Positions 45,859 to 55,390 of a stretch of 64,000 nucleotides of DNA are shown in pieces. Made by a program: the position numbers and the translations under genes. The stretch lies in contig NZ_JAALLN010000001.1 of the NCBI RefSeq assembly GCF_011751075.1, positions 310,001 through 374,000 of the forward strand, read 5' to 3'. Numbering within the stretch: position 1 is the stretch's first letter; the number at the start of each line of letters is the position of its first letter. The stretch is from Flavobacterium poyangense. GTDB taxonomy: Bacteria > Bacteroidota > Bacteroidia > Flavobacteriales > Flavobacteriaceae. The notes beneath the pieces are model-generated. The model was not told where the DNA came from, did not search any database, and worked only from the letters and a program-made list of their open reading frames with translations.

Positions 45859-48800
45859 AATTTAAAACTTTAGCCATTGAATCAAAGTAGTTACAAGCAG
45901 CCCATAATTTCTTATTTCCTATTACATAAAAACGTTTTTTAGCTCTGGTAAGTGCAACATTTAGCATATTGGGCTTCTGTGAGGCCCAATTCCTTGCTCC
46001 CGACGATTTAGGATCACTACCTAAAACAAGGAAAACTATATCAGCTTCTTTTCCCTGAAATCTATGTATCGTACCACACGATACTTTTTTATCACCTCTA
46101 AAAACACTATCACAATAAGTAGCTATTGATTTGAAAGGAGAAATAACATAAATATCTTCTTTAAATCCTGAATTTCTTAACTCCTGAATTTTCTGTTGAA
46201 GCAGATTTATTTCTTCAACAACGACATGCTTATTTACTAATGTTATTTCAGTATTTACATTAAACCAGGAAGATGCTCCAATATACTTTTCTTCAGAGTT
46301 TTTATTAATTGCCTTTACCATTTGATCACTGTATGCAATTTTATTTGCAATTGAAAACATAGGATCATCACAACGTCTGTGTGTCCGCAATGGAAATCCT
46401 GTCCATATTTTCTGGTCGGTATCACCTACAGTCATATAAGTCCCAGCTCTTGAAACTCTGTCCGCCAACTGCTGTACTGATACCCGATATGGCGACCAAT
46501 CTACTGGCAGGTTATGCTCTTTTCTGAGCTCTAACATCAATTTTTCCGGCATAGTTACAACTGGTTCTACTTGTAGAGGATCACCAACAATTACGCAACG
46601 TTTAGAGCGATGAATTAAACCTGCTGCTGATTGTGGAGTCGCTTGTCCTGCTTCATCAATTAACAACCAACCAATTTGTTTTCTATTGATATTTGGAAAT
46701 AATCTGCTTGCCGAAGCAAGGGTAGTAGAAACTACAGGAACACACAAGAAAAAAGTATCCCAAAGATTCTGAGATACCTTAGAATCAACTTTAATCCAAC
46801 CCGCTATCATTTCAAAATATGCATTTAGATTATTTTTAACATTCTTTGCATTAGCGAGAATCACATCATGGTGCAGTTGTAATGCTGATAGCAAAATTTC
46901 ACTTCTTAATTTAGCTATTTTGCGAGAATGATATGGATTTAAAAGATGAATATCCAGTATTTCTTTTTCGTAAAAAGAGATATCAAATATATTTTGTGTG
47001 TCAATTTCGTATTTCTTATTCAACTCATTTTTGAGTTTTTTATAACCCTCAAAAAAAGTTTTCAATTTACTTAATTCTGTATTGAGATCTTTCTTTTTAC
47101 TGATTAAACTCTGGGTTTTATCATTGTTACCCTTGAGCTTTTGCCTTAAAATATCTAATTCAGAATTGGATTTGTTAAGATGTCCTACGATCTCACCCGC
47201 TTGAATATTCCAAATTTTGAAGTTCCGGGTACCAAAAAGCTTTTGAAAAAAGAAAAATGAAGGTTTTCGCGAAGCATGCAATTGCACCGTTGACTGAATT
47301 CTCTCAACATCTTTTTTTAAATCGTTTTGCTTATCAACTAAAATTTCTTCTTCTTTTGATAATTCATTTAAACTCTTATCTATCTGTTTTAATTCTTTAA
47401 GAATAGTCTTCTCTTGTTTTATATTTTTAATGAATTCAGGCGTTAAATCATGAAATTTAGAAGCTGTTTTTTTAAAGGCTTCAAATTCTGCTAATAGGCT
47501 TTTAAACTTTTCATTTTCTTGTTCAAATGCATTATTATATTGATATGTTTTATCATTATTTTCGTCCTTATAAAGGTCGTGTAATACGTCCTTAAAACCT
47601 ACAATTCCTTCCTCTACATTGTTCATCCAAAAGGACTTCTTAAAATTGCTTCTATTTTTAGCATTACCAAGTGCAGCAGCCAAAATACCCCAACTTTCTT
47701 CTTCGATTAGTTTAGTAGAACATTCAGAGAAATAATCCGCATTCTGAAATACAGATTTATCAATCTTTGCTTTTGCGGGAAGTTCTTTAGTGATGTTTTC
47801 TACCGCAGCATTGTTGTTACTTGCCACGACAATTCCAAAATCATTTTGTAGTTTAGAACTAAGATTGTAAGTATACAAATCATAGCCAGACTCTTTAACA
47901 ATTTTATGATACCCTTTATTAAATATACTACTACAGCCAAGCTCCGAAATTTTCTTAGCCCTCTCTACAACAACTTCTGCAATTACATCCAATAATAACG
48001 TTGTTTTTCCTGTTCCTGGAGGCCCATTAACCCCTTGTACTCCTTCAGTATTTTTAAGATTTGAAAAAATGGTGTTTACCGCTCCGCTTTGAGCAGTATA
48101 TAAGCCATGTTCCACATTAGAAGGCCACCTTCCTGCAGTTAATTGGTTTGGATGAATCGCATCAAATAAAAAGTGCTTCTGCTCTATTAAATCCCTTCTA
48201 TTGTTTTTATTTGGCTCTAAGGTCAAATATTGCTGAAGAGTTGCGCTTAAATCGGCCTTTTCTAAACGGGATAAATAATTCAAATCATCCAGATAAAAAC
48301 TGTTTAAGAATCCTGTATTAGGCTCACTATCTTTAGGTACTTCTTCCGTTAAGAGAAAAACTTTAATTTCTTGGTTCTTCCACAATGTAAGTTTGTCCAA
48401 ATAAGTTATTTCTCTTATAATATGTTCCGAATAAACTACATCACCTTTTGGGGAATTTTGCTTTTCTTCAAGTATAACTTTAGGAATGTTGTAGCGTTCC
48501 AAAAAATCTTCTTTAACCTTTTCCAAATCAAGCGAAACAGTCGATAGTTCCTTTTTTTTCTCTAAGGCATTAATCCCAAAAATATAACTTGCCGTTACAT
48601 AATTATCTTGCTGAGGGCGACCTTCTTCATCTAATATTAAAGCTGAAAAACAACTAAAGCCCTGTACCGTTTCTTCCCAATCATTTATTTTATCAGACTT
48701 AAGTAATGTATTTAAATAATCAATAATATATTTCTTCTCAATCTTGCCAAAAATTAAAGTATATCTCCATTTGTAATGCTGTTTTGGAGCCCTCACTTTA

Positions 48801-49054
48801 TGTAACCAAGGTAAAACTTCATCACCCTTTAGAAGTGCTGCATCTTTATTTAAATCAGGCAGGTCAAATATCTCTACATCTCTCCAGAATCTTAATATGT
48901 CTTGTTGTTCCAAACTATTTGCTTTAATACATTGATAGTTTAGCCAAATTAATATTTTTTTAATTAAAAGCCACTCAATACCAAATAATTCCACTGACTG
49001 CCACTTTATTAGACTGCTCCCTTTTCCATAACACCTTTGTTTTTGAAAACTCAC
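45857..49054 (-). CDS. Superfamily 1 (UPF1-like) helicase inserted in the tra operon
   Basis: A 1065-aa helicase of the AAA_11/AAA_12 (DNA2/UPF1-like) group. The N-terminal 300 residues are unknown. Walker A is GPPGTGKT (344-351). The DEAG Walker B (LLIDEAGQATPQ) is near residue 795, followed by VGDPLQVEP. The C-terminal motifs GTIHRFQGKEAD and NVALTRAKKRFYVIG lie near 995 and 1040. A long coiled-coil spacer (about 520-720) sits between the two core halves. It is transcribed against the tra operon and splits traD from traE, normally neighbours. Helicases of this size and layout are frequent in phage-defence islands, so it is a candidate defence cargo gene. Confidence 0.82.
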   Translation of the reverse strand: MSFQKQRCYGKGSSLIKWQSVELFGIEWLLIKKILIWLNYQCIKANSLEQQDILRFWRDVEIFDLPDLNKDAALLKGDEVLPWLHKVRAPKQHYKWRYTLIFGKIEKKYIIDYLNTLLKSDKINDWEETVQGFSCFSALILDEEGRPQQDNYVTASYIFGINALEKKKELSTVSLDLEKVKEDFLERYNIPKVILEEKQNSPKGDVVYSEHIIREITYLDKLTLWKNQEIKVFLLTEEVPKDSEPNTGFLNSFYLDDLNYLSRLEKADLSATLQQYLTLEPNKNNRRDLIEQKHFLFDAIHPNQLTAGRWPSNVEHGLYTAQSGAVNTIFSNLKNTEGVQGVNGPPGTGKTTLLLDVIAEVVVERAKKISELGCSSIFNKGYHKIVKESGYDLYTYNLSSKLQNDFGIVVASNNNAAVENITKELPAKAKIDKSVFQNADYFSECSTKLIEEESWGILAAALGNAKNRSNFKKSFWMNNVEEGIVGFKDVLHDLYKDENNDKTYQYNNAFEQENEKFKSLLAEFEAFKKTASKFHDLTPEFIKNIKQEKTILKELKQIDKSLNELSKEEEILVDKQNDLKKDVERIQSTVQLHASRKPSFFFFQKLFGTRNFKIWNIQAGEIVGHLNKSNSELDILRQKLKGNNDKTQSLISKKKDLNTELSKLKTFFEGYKKLKNELNKKYEIDTQNIFDISFYEKEILDIHLLNPYHSRKIAKLRSEILLSALQLHHDVILANAKNVKNNLNAYFEMIAGWIKVDSKVSQNLWDTFFLCVPVVSTTLASASRLFPNINRKQIGWLLIDEAGQATPQSAAGLIHRSKRCVIVGDPLQVEPVVTMPEKLMLELRKEHNLPVDWSPYRVSVQQLADRVSRAGTYMTVGDTDQKIWTGFPLRTHRRCDDPMFSIANKIAYSDQMVKAINKNSEEKYIGASSWFNVNTEITLVNKHVVVEEINLLQQKIQELRNSGFKEDIYVISPFKSIATYCDSVFRGDKKVSCGTIHRFQGKEADIVFLVLGSDPKSSGARNWASQKPNMLNVALTRAKKRFYVIGNKKLWAACNYFDSMAKVLN

Positions 49055-49093
49055 AAAGTGTGGGATAACACTAACAAATTAATCCGCTTAATT

Positions 49094-49399
49094 ATGGAAA
49101 AACAAAGAAAAAAAAATCTATTTATGATGGTAGCAATACTATCAATGTTTGGGGTCTTTGCCCAGGGAGACGGCGCTGCAGGTATTACCGAGGCTACTCA
49201 AATGGTAACCTCCTATTTTGATCCCGCAACCCAACTAATTTATGCCATTGGTGCTGTGGTTGGCCTTATCGGTGGAGTTAAAGTGTACAACAAATTCAGC
49301 TCCGGTGACCCCGATACCAGTAAGACTGCTGCTTCGTGGTTTGGTGCCTGTATCTTCTTAATTGTAGCCGCTACAATCTTGCGCTCTTTCTTCCTTTAA
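49094..49399 (+). CDS. traE: Conjugative transposon protein TraE (DUF4134)
   Basis: About 101 aa from the ATG at 49094; this start gives a signal peptide (MEKQRKKNLFMMVAILSMFG), whereas the longer frame from 49037 would overlap the promoter region. Two hydrophobic segments follow (about 41-65 and 78-98), with the GDPDTSKTAASWFGA loop typical of DUF4134. It is a small integral membrane part of the mating channel, comparable in size and layout to VirB2-type subunits. It starts the second part of the tra operon after the helicase insertion. Confidence 0.85.
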   Translation: MEKQRKKNLFMMVAILSMFGVFAQGDGAAGITEATQMVTSYFDPATQLIYAIGAVVGLIGGVKVYNKFSSGDPDTSKTAASWFGACIFLIVAATILRSFFL

Positions 49400-49410
49400 T
49401 CTCTTGCCTT

Positions 49411-49740
49411 ATGAATTACAATATTAATAAAGGCATTGGAAGAACCGTCGAATTTAAAGGACTTAAAGCGCAATACCTATTCATTTTCGCCGGTGGATTA
49501 CTTGGTATTCTTATCCTTGTTATGATCCTGTATATGGCTGGTGTAAACTCGTATCTCTGTCTGTTTCTTGGTGTTGGTGGCGCTTCTCTGATCATATGGC
49601 AAACGTTCTCCCTAAACAAAAAATACGGGGAACACGGGCTCATGAAAATAGCCGCTAACAAAAGGCATCCCCGCTACATCATTTGCCGAAAGCCTGTATA
49701 CCGTTATCTGAAATTCATCGCTAAACCACCTGTCGTATGA
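49411..49740 (+). CDS. traF: Conjugative transposon protein TraF (DUF4133)
   Basis: About 109 aa from the ATG at 49411, with the family N-terminus MNYNINKGIGRTVEFKGLKA. Two membrane helices lie at about residues 24-45 and 48-66, and the C-terminus is basic. Its layout resembles VirB3-type channel proteins, which usually sit next to the VirB4-type ATPase, here TraG. The stop codon overlaps the traG start by 4 bp. Confidence 0.85.
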   Translation: MNYNINKGIGRTVEFKGLKAQYLFIFAGGLLGILILVMILYMAGVNSYLCLFLGVGGASLIIWQTFSLNKKYGEHGLMKIAANKRHPRYIICRKPVYRYLKFIAKPPVV

Positions 49741-51804
49741 GAAATGTAGCAAAGACCACCACATTGGAAAGTAAGTTTCCCTTGCTCGCCGTAGAGAACA
49801 ACTGCATCCTTTCTAAAGATGCCGACATTACGGCCTGCTTTGGGGTGCACTTACCCGAACTCTTTACTGTAGCCTCAGCGGAATACGAAGCCATCCATGC
49901 TGCCTGGCACAAGGCAATCAAGACGCTACCTGATTTTACGGTCATTCATAAACAGGATTGGTATATTAAAGAGAACTATACCCCTGATTTAGCAAAAGAC
50001 GACCAAAGCTTCTTGTCAAAGTCTTATGAACGTCATTTTAACGAGCGTCCCTTCCTGAATCACTACTGCTATCTCTTTGTCACTAAAACGACAAAAGAAC
50101 GCATGCGTATGCAGAGTAATTTTTCTTCATTGTGCAAAGGTTCTTTAATTCCAAAAGAGATCAGGGATAAAGAAGCTGTACAGCATTTTATGGAAGCTGT
50201 AGCACAGTTTGAGCGTATTGTAAATGATAGTGGTTTTATCAGACTGCAACGTCTAAACGAAGAAGAAATCATTGGTACGGATGATAAACAGGGATTACTG
50301 GAGCAGTACCTAACCTTATCCAGAGAATCTGGAACACCCATGCAGGACATCGCTTTGGGGAATGAAGAAGTTCGTATTGGCAATAAAAGATTATCCTTGC
50401 ATACGTTGTCTGATACCGATGACCTGCCGGGAACGGTAACTGTTGATACCCGATATGAAAAGCTGTCTACGGATCGCAGTGACTGCCGATTATCCTTTGC
50501 CGCACCTATGGGGCTGTTGCTCAATTGTAACCATATCTATAATCAATACCTATTTTTAGACAACAGCGAAGAGAACCTACAGAAGTTTGAAAAGTCCGCC
50601 AGAAATATGCACTCACTGGCTCGTTACAGTCGTTCCAATCAAATCAATAAAGAATGGATAGAAAAGTACCTGAACGAAGCCCACAGCTTCGGACTTTCCT
50701 CAATTCGTGCGCATTTCAACATCATGGCATGGTCGGAAGATCCTGCTGAATTGAAACAGTTAAAAAATGACTGTGGCAGTGCGTTGGCACTAATGGAATG
50801 TAAACCACGTCACAACACTACGGATGTGGCTACACTTTATTGGGCAGGAATACCAGGCAATGCCGCAGACTTTCCAAGCGAAGAAAGCTTTTATACTTTC
50901 ATTGAACCTGCTTTATGTTTTTTTACTGAGGAAACCAATTACCACAATTCGCCCTCCCCTTTTGGTATTAAGATGGCCGACAGGCTTACAGGAAAACCCA
51001 TCCATCTGGATATTTCCGATCTGCCGATGAAACGCGGTATTATCACAAACAGGAACAAGTTCATATTGGGCCCTTCAGGTTCGGGTAAATCTTTTTTTAC
51101 CAATCATATGGTCAGGCAGTATTACGAGCAAGGAGCTCATGTGCTGTTAGTGGATACCGGAAACAGTTATCAGGGATTGTGTGAACTCATTAAGGGAAAA
51201 ACCAAAGGTGAAGACGGGGTTTACTTCACTTATACAGAAGATAACCCTATTGCTTTTAATCCTTTCTATACCGATGATGGCTTATTCGACATCGAGAAAC
51301 GTGAGAGTATCAAAACACTAATACTCACGCTTTGGAAACGAGATGATGAACCACCTACCCGATCAGAAGAAGTGGCTCTCTCCAATGCGGTAAGCGGTTA
51401 TATCGAACGTATCAAGCTCGAAGATATTTCCCCCTCTTTCAATGGTTTTTATGAGTATGTACTAGGAGACTACCGCACAGTACTGGAAAAAAAACAGGTC
51501 AGGGAAAAAGACTTTGATATTGCCAATTTCCTCAATGTTCTGGAACCCTATTACAAAGGAGGTGAATATGACTATCTGCTTAATTCTGATAAACAGTTAG
51601 ACTTGTTGTCCAAAAGGTTTATTGTCTTTGAAATAGACGCCATCAAAGATCATAAAATTCTCTTTCCCATTGTGACGATCATCATTATGGAAGTCTTCAT
51701 CAATAAAATGCGAAGACTCAAAGGTATCCGTAAACTCATCCTGATTGAAGAGGCTTGGAAAGCTATAGCCAAGGAAGGTATGGCAGAATACATAAAGTAC
51801 TTGT
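49737..51804 (+). CDS. traG: TraG (VirB4-type ATPase), 5' exon
   Basis: The first 689 codons plus one base of the conjugation ATPase that powers the mating channel. Walker A is GPSGSGKS (445-452) and Walker B is KLILIEEAWK (666-675). The open frame runs on to 51827 but the last codons, after KYL, no longer match TraG. They are the start of a group II intron, whose 5' end (GTGCG) begins at 51805. Joining base 51804 to 54292 gives ...KYLFKTVRKF..., the expected family sequence, and a complete protein of 834 aa. Without splicing the protein would end early, just after Walker B. Confidence 0.9.
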
Positions 51805-52359
51805 GTGCGCCCGTCAAGGTGGCTTAATAAATATCTCTGTGGCAAGAGATTAGGTTAGTGTTCTTTAAAAAACCTATCATCAACCGACTTATCTGAAAGG
51901 GAAACTGGACAGGGAGTGTAGCATGTCGGTAAAGTCATAAGTCAGTTAGTTATCAAACTGCTACTGAATGGCGAGGTGAAAAGATGGATATGAGGATAAA
52001 ATCCGAATTGATTGAACGATAGTCCGAGCGGTTCCACTTGAAACTATGACGTAAGATAGCTATCAATCGTCATACTGTAATACTTCCTTAGTGAATAGGT
52101 ATAAGAGAAGCAAGAACTTATTACAGCGCAGTCACAGTAAGTGTACAAAGGACGGAAGTTGTATCCGACAATCCATCGTGCCAATAGTTATTAAGTCGCA
52201 AACGGGGATTACCTAAATCGGAATGCCGTAAGGCTATGAGGGTTTGCCCTCTGAATATTCGACATGGTAACGGAGCTTCCGTAGTAGTCCGAGCAAGGGA
52301 AAGCCTTGTACATGGCGAAGGGAAGCAGCTAATTTTTATTAATACAATTAAAGGAAAAT

Positions 52360-54183
52360 GTGAGAGACATTATGAGAAATCCAGAAAGAGTATTAAACAG
52401 TCTAATGGAACACAGTAAAACTTCAAGCTACAGGTTTGAAAGGCTTTACAGAATTCTGTTCAATGAAGAGATGTTCTATGTTGCCTATCAGCGCATTTAT
52501 GCAAAAGAGGGCAATATGACAGAAGGTTCAGACGGTCAAAGTATAGACAATATGAGCCTGTCACGCATTGAGAAACTGATAGCCTCATTGAAAGATGAAA
52601 GCTATCAGCCCCAGCCATCGAGGAGAGTCTACATACCGAAAAAGAACGGTAAGATGCGACCTCTTGGCATACCTGCTTTCGATGATAAGTTAGTACAGGA
52701 AGTGATAAGAATGATTTTGGAAGCTATCTACGAGGGACATTTTGAATATACCTCGCACGGTTTCCGTCCAAATCGTAGCTGTCACACTGCACTGGCTCAG
52801 ATTCAGAAGTCATTCAGTGGAGCCAAATGGTTCATTGAAGGAGACATAAAAGGATTCTTTGATAATATCAATCATGATATACTGATAGGCATCCTTAAAG
52901 AACGTATCTCCGACGATAGATTTATAAGGTTAATCAGAAAGTTTCTGAATGCAGGTTACATTGAAGATTGGAAATTTCAGAAAACGTACAGCGGAACGCC
53001 GCAGGGAGGTATTGTCAGTCCTTTACTGGCAAATATTTACCTCGACAGATTAGACAAGTACATGAAAGAGTACATCACAAAATTCGATAAAGGGGAAAAA
53101 CGCAGACCAAGTAGAGTCCGTAGGGATTTTGAAAATGCTAGAAGAAGAACTGTGAGAAAACTAAAGTCCGTAGAAGACGAAAGCGAAAGAGCGGTTTTGA
53201 TCCAAAAGATCAAAGCAGAAGACAAGGAACGTGTAATGTTTCCAAGCTGTGACGAAATGGACACAGATTACAAGAGATTGAAATATGTCAGATATGCAGA
53301 TGATTTCCTAATTGGGATAGTAGGCAGTAAACAAGATGCTAAAGAGGTTAAGGAAGATATTAAAAATTTCCTTGATGAAAAGCTCAAACTGGAATTGTCA
53401 GATGAGAAAACACTCATTACCCACACGGAAGATTCGGCACGTTTTCTAGGCTATGAAATCTTTGTGAGAAAGTCCAACGCACAGAGACGGGATATTGCAG
53501 GTCGTTTGAGAAGAACCTATGGTAAAAGAGTCTATCTCAAATTGAGTACAGAAACAATGAGAAACAAATTACTTGACTATGGTGTATTGGAATTCCGATA
53601 CCAAAACGGCAAGGAAATTTGGAAACCAAAATGCAGGTCTGGACTTATATTCAATGACGACCTTGAAATACTCGACCGATACAATCGGGAAATAGGAGGT
53701 TTCTACAATTACTATGCTATTGCCAACAACTGTTCTGAATTGCACAATTTCAGGTTTATCATGGAGTACAGTATGTACAAAACCTTTGCTGGGAAATACA
53801 AAAGTTCAACGAGAAAGGTAAATGCCAAGTATCGTAGAAATGGAAAATTCACAGTAAGGTTTACCACTAAATCTGGAGCGGTAAAAGAAAGATACTTCTA
53901 TGACTTGGGGTTCAGAAGAAAGAACCCGATGACAGACGCTGGCTTTGATATTTTGCCTTACTCCATCTTTGATGCAGGTAGGACAAGCCTTATAGACAGG
54001 CTCAAAGCTGAAAAGTGTGAAATGTGCGGAGCTACGGAAAAGCTTGTCATGCACCATGTACGAAAACTCAAAAACCTTGAAGGGAAAAAGAGTTGGGAAA
54101 GACACATGATTGCAAGAAGAAGAAAAACCGTTGCTGTATGCTATAGCTGTCATCAGAAAATCCATAACGGAACATTAGACTGA
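52360..54183 (+). CDS. ltrA: Group II intron reverse transcriptase/maturase
   Basis: A 607-aa multifunctional protein that helps the intron splice and copies it into new DNA sites. Reverse transcriptase motifs include RPLGIPAFDDK (about 100-109), SGTPQGG (211-217) and the catalytic YADD (312-315). The maturase domain X lies around 420-480. The C-terminus carries an HNH endonuclease (C553, C556, H565-H566, C594, C597, H602). All key residues are present, so the intron may be mobile. The start used here is GTG at 52360, 4 bases after an AAGGA; ATG at 52372 is an alternative. Confidence 0.93.
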   Translation: MRDIMRNPERVLNSLMEHSKTSSYRFERLYRILFNEEMFYVAYQRIYAKEGNMTEGSDGQSIDNMSLSRIEKLIASLKDESYQPQPSRRVYIPKKNGKMRPLGIPAFDDKLVQEVIRMILEAIYEGHFEYTSHGFRPNRSCHTALAQIQKSFSGAKWFIEGDIKGFFDNINHDILIGILKERISDDRFIRLIRKFLNAGYIEDWKFQKTYSGTPQGGIVSPLLANIYLDRLDKYMKEYITKFDKGEKRRPSRVRRDFENARRRTVRKLKSVEDESERAVLIQKIKAEDKERVMFPSCDEMDTDYKRLKYVRYADDFLIGIVGSKQDAKEVKEDIKNFLDEKLKLELSDEKTLITHTEDSARFLGYEIFVRKSNAQRRDIAGRLRRTYGKRVYLKLSTETMRNKLLDYGVLEFRYQNGKEIWKPKCRSGLIFNDDLEILDRYNREIGGFYNYYAIANNCSELHNFRFIMEYSMYKTFAGKYKSSTRKVNAKYRRNGKFTVRFTTKSGAVKERYFYDLGFRRKNPMTDAGFDILPYSIFDAGRTSLIDRLKAEKCEMCGATEKLVMHHVRKLKNLEGKKSWERHMIARRRKTVAVCYSCHQKIHNGTLD

Positions 54184-54196
54184 CAAGATTAGTGGA

Positions 54197-54230
54197 GAGC
54201 CGGATACGCGGAGACGTGTAAGTCCGGTTC
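54197..54230 (+). ncRNA. Group II intron domain V
   Basis: A 34-base hairpin, the usual size for domain V. The outer arms are GAGCCGGA and TCCGGTTC, with the catalytic AGC triad in the 5' arm. It lies 13 bases after the maturase stop codon. Domain VI follows to 54291. Confidence 0.88.
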
Positions 54231-54291
54231 GGGGGCGAGCATTTGGAAACCTACCGTAGTAATACGATAAGGCGCTGGGTGCTTAGCCTAC

Positions 54292-54728
54292 TTAAGACCG
54301 TTAGGAAATTTTTCGGAGAAGCTATCGTAGTTACGCAGGAAGTAGATGACATCATTCAGTCTCCCATTGTAAAAGAAAGTATTATCAATAATTCTGACTG
54401 CAAAATCCTTTTAGACCAGCGTAAATACATGAATAAGTTTGATGAGATACAGGCCATGCTTGGGCTAACAGATAAGGAAAAAGCACAGGTATTATCTATC
54501 AATATGAACAATGATCCTTCACGACTCTATAAGGAAGTATGGATCGGACTCGGTGGCACGCATTCGGCAGTTTATGCCACAGAAGTGAGTATGCCGGAAT
54601 ATCTGGCTTATACCACGGAAGAAACCGAAAAAATGGAAGTGATGCAGCTCGCCTCAGAGCTTGGTGGAAATGTAGAGCTAGCAATCAAACGCATTGCTTT
54701 ACAGCGACAGGAAAAAGCAAATCAATAA
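54292..54728 (+). CDS. traG: TraG (VirB4-type ATPase), 3' exon
   Basis: The last 437 bases of traG, coding for about 145 residues beginning with the second and third bases of the split Phe codon and then KTVRKFFGEAIVVTQEVDDI, the conserved segment that follows Walker B in this ATPase. The DQRKYMNKFDEIQAMLGLTD region is also characteristic. The reading frame is open upstream into the intron, which can make it look like a separate small gene starting near 54243. That start is part of intron domain VI. Confidence 0.9.
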
Positions 54729-54754
54729 TCAGTTCTAATTTAAAAATTATAAAA

Positions 54755-55387
54755 ATGAAAAGACTAATCTTAATGGTGTATACGATGCTATTGTTAGCCG
54801 TAGCACCTTGCGCAAAAGCCCAATGGGTTGTTACAGACCCGACAAATCTGGCCTCAGGTATTCTAAATAGTGCCAACGAAATTGTACAGACCTCCTCTAC
54901 TGTTTCCAATGTCTTTAAAAATTTTAAAGAAGTAGAAAAAGTCTACAAACAGGGTAAAGAATATTACGACAAACTGCAATCTGTAAGCAATTTGGTAAAG
55001 GATGCCCGTAAGGTACAACAGACCGTGCTTCTGGTTGGTGACGTATCGGAGATGTATGTATCCAATTTCGGCAAGATGATGAACGACCCCAATTTTACTA
55101 CACAGGAACTTGTGGCTATAGGCAATGGCTACGCATCACTTCTGAATGAAAGTACGGCGCTATTAAAAGAACTAAAACAGATCGTTACGACAACGAACCT
55201 TTCTTTTAATGACAAAGAACGTATGGAAATTATTGATCGTGTCTACAAAGAGGTAAAAGACTATCATAGTCTTGTCCGTTATTACACCAATAAAAACATT
55301 TCGGTGACTTATCTCAGGGCAAAGAAGAAAAATGATGCCAAAAGAGTCCTTGACCTCTACGGATCTGCTAATCAAAAATACTGGTAA
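54755..55387 (+). CDS. traI: Conjugative transposon protein TraI (DUF4141)
   Basis: About 210 aa from the ATG at 54755, which gives a signal peptide (MKRLILMVYTMLLLAVAPCA, then KAQW). A longer frame is open upstream but lies inside the end of traG. The mature part is a helical, coiled-coil-like protein (FKEVEKVYKQGKEYYDKLQS). It corresponds to TraI of CTnDOT-like operons, unrelated to the F-plasmid relaxase TraI, and resembles the VirB5-like periplasmic subunits. No traH lies between traG and traI, unlike in CTnDOT. Confidence 0.85.
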   Translation: MKRLILMVYTMLLLAVAPCAKAQWVVTDPTNLASGILNSANEIVQTSSTVSNVFKNFKEVEKVYKQGKEYYDKLQSVSNLVKDARKVQQTVLLVGDVSEMYVSNFGKMMNDPNFTTQELVAIGNGYASLLNESTALLKELKQIVTTTNLSFNDKERMEIIDRVYKEVKDYHSLVRYYTNKNISVTYLRAKKKNDAKRVLDLYGSANQKYW

Positions 55388-55390
55388 GTT

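Larger units (their letters stand above)
51805..54291 (+). mobile_element. Group II intron inside traG
   Basis: A 2487-bp self-splicing retroelement. It begins with GTGCG (51805) and ends with AC (54291) after a domain VI with a bulged A. Its reverse transcriptase lies in domain IV, and domain V is complete at 54197-54230. The 555 bp before the reverse transcriptase (51805-52359) hold ribozyme domains I-III and no gene. It lies in the sense orientation of traG, as required for functional splicing, and joining the exons restores the reading frame exactly. Confidence 0.92.

Noticed and set aside
34728..49054. The PLD-like protein and the UPF1-like helicase as parts of one Mokosh-type defence system
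   Set aside because: They are more than 10 kb apart in separate slots with transfer genes between them, and no kinase partner is seen. They are treated as separate candidates.
49737..51827. traG as a gene broken by a premature stop
   Set aside because: The sequence after codon 689 begins with a group II intron 5' end and the missing exon follows the intron in frame, so it is an interrupted gene that can be repaired by splicing, not a pseudogene.
52236..52418. A 60-codon frame inside the intron, before the reverse transcriptase
   Set aside because: It lies in ribozyme sequence and runs into the reverse transcriptase gene in another frame.
52360..54183. A retron or diversity-generating reverse transcriptase
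   Set aside because: The protein has maturase and HNH domains and lies between group II ribozyme parts with a clear domain V, so it is an intron protein.
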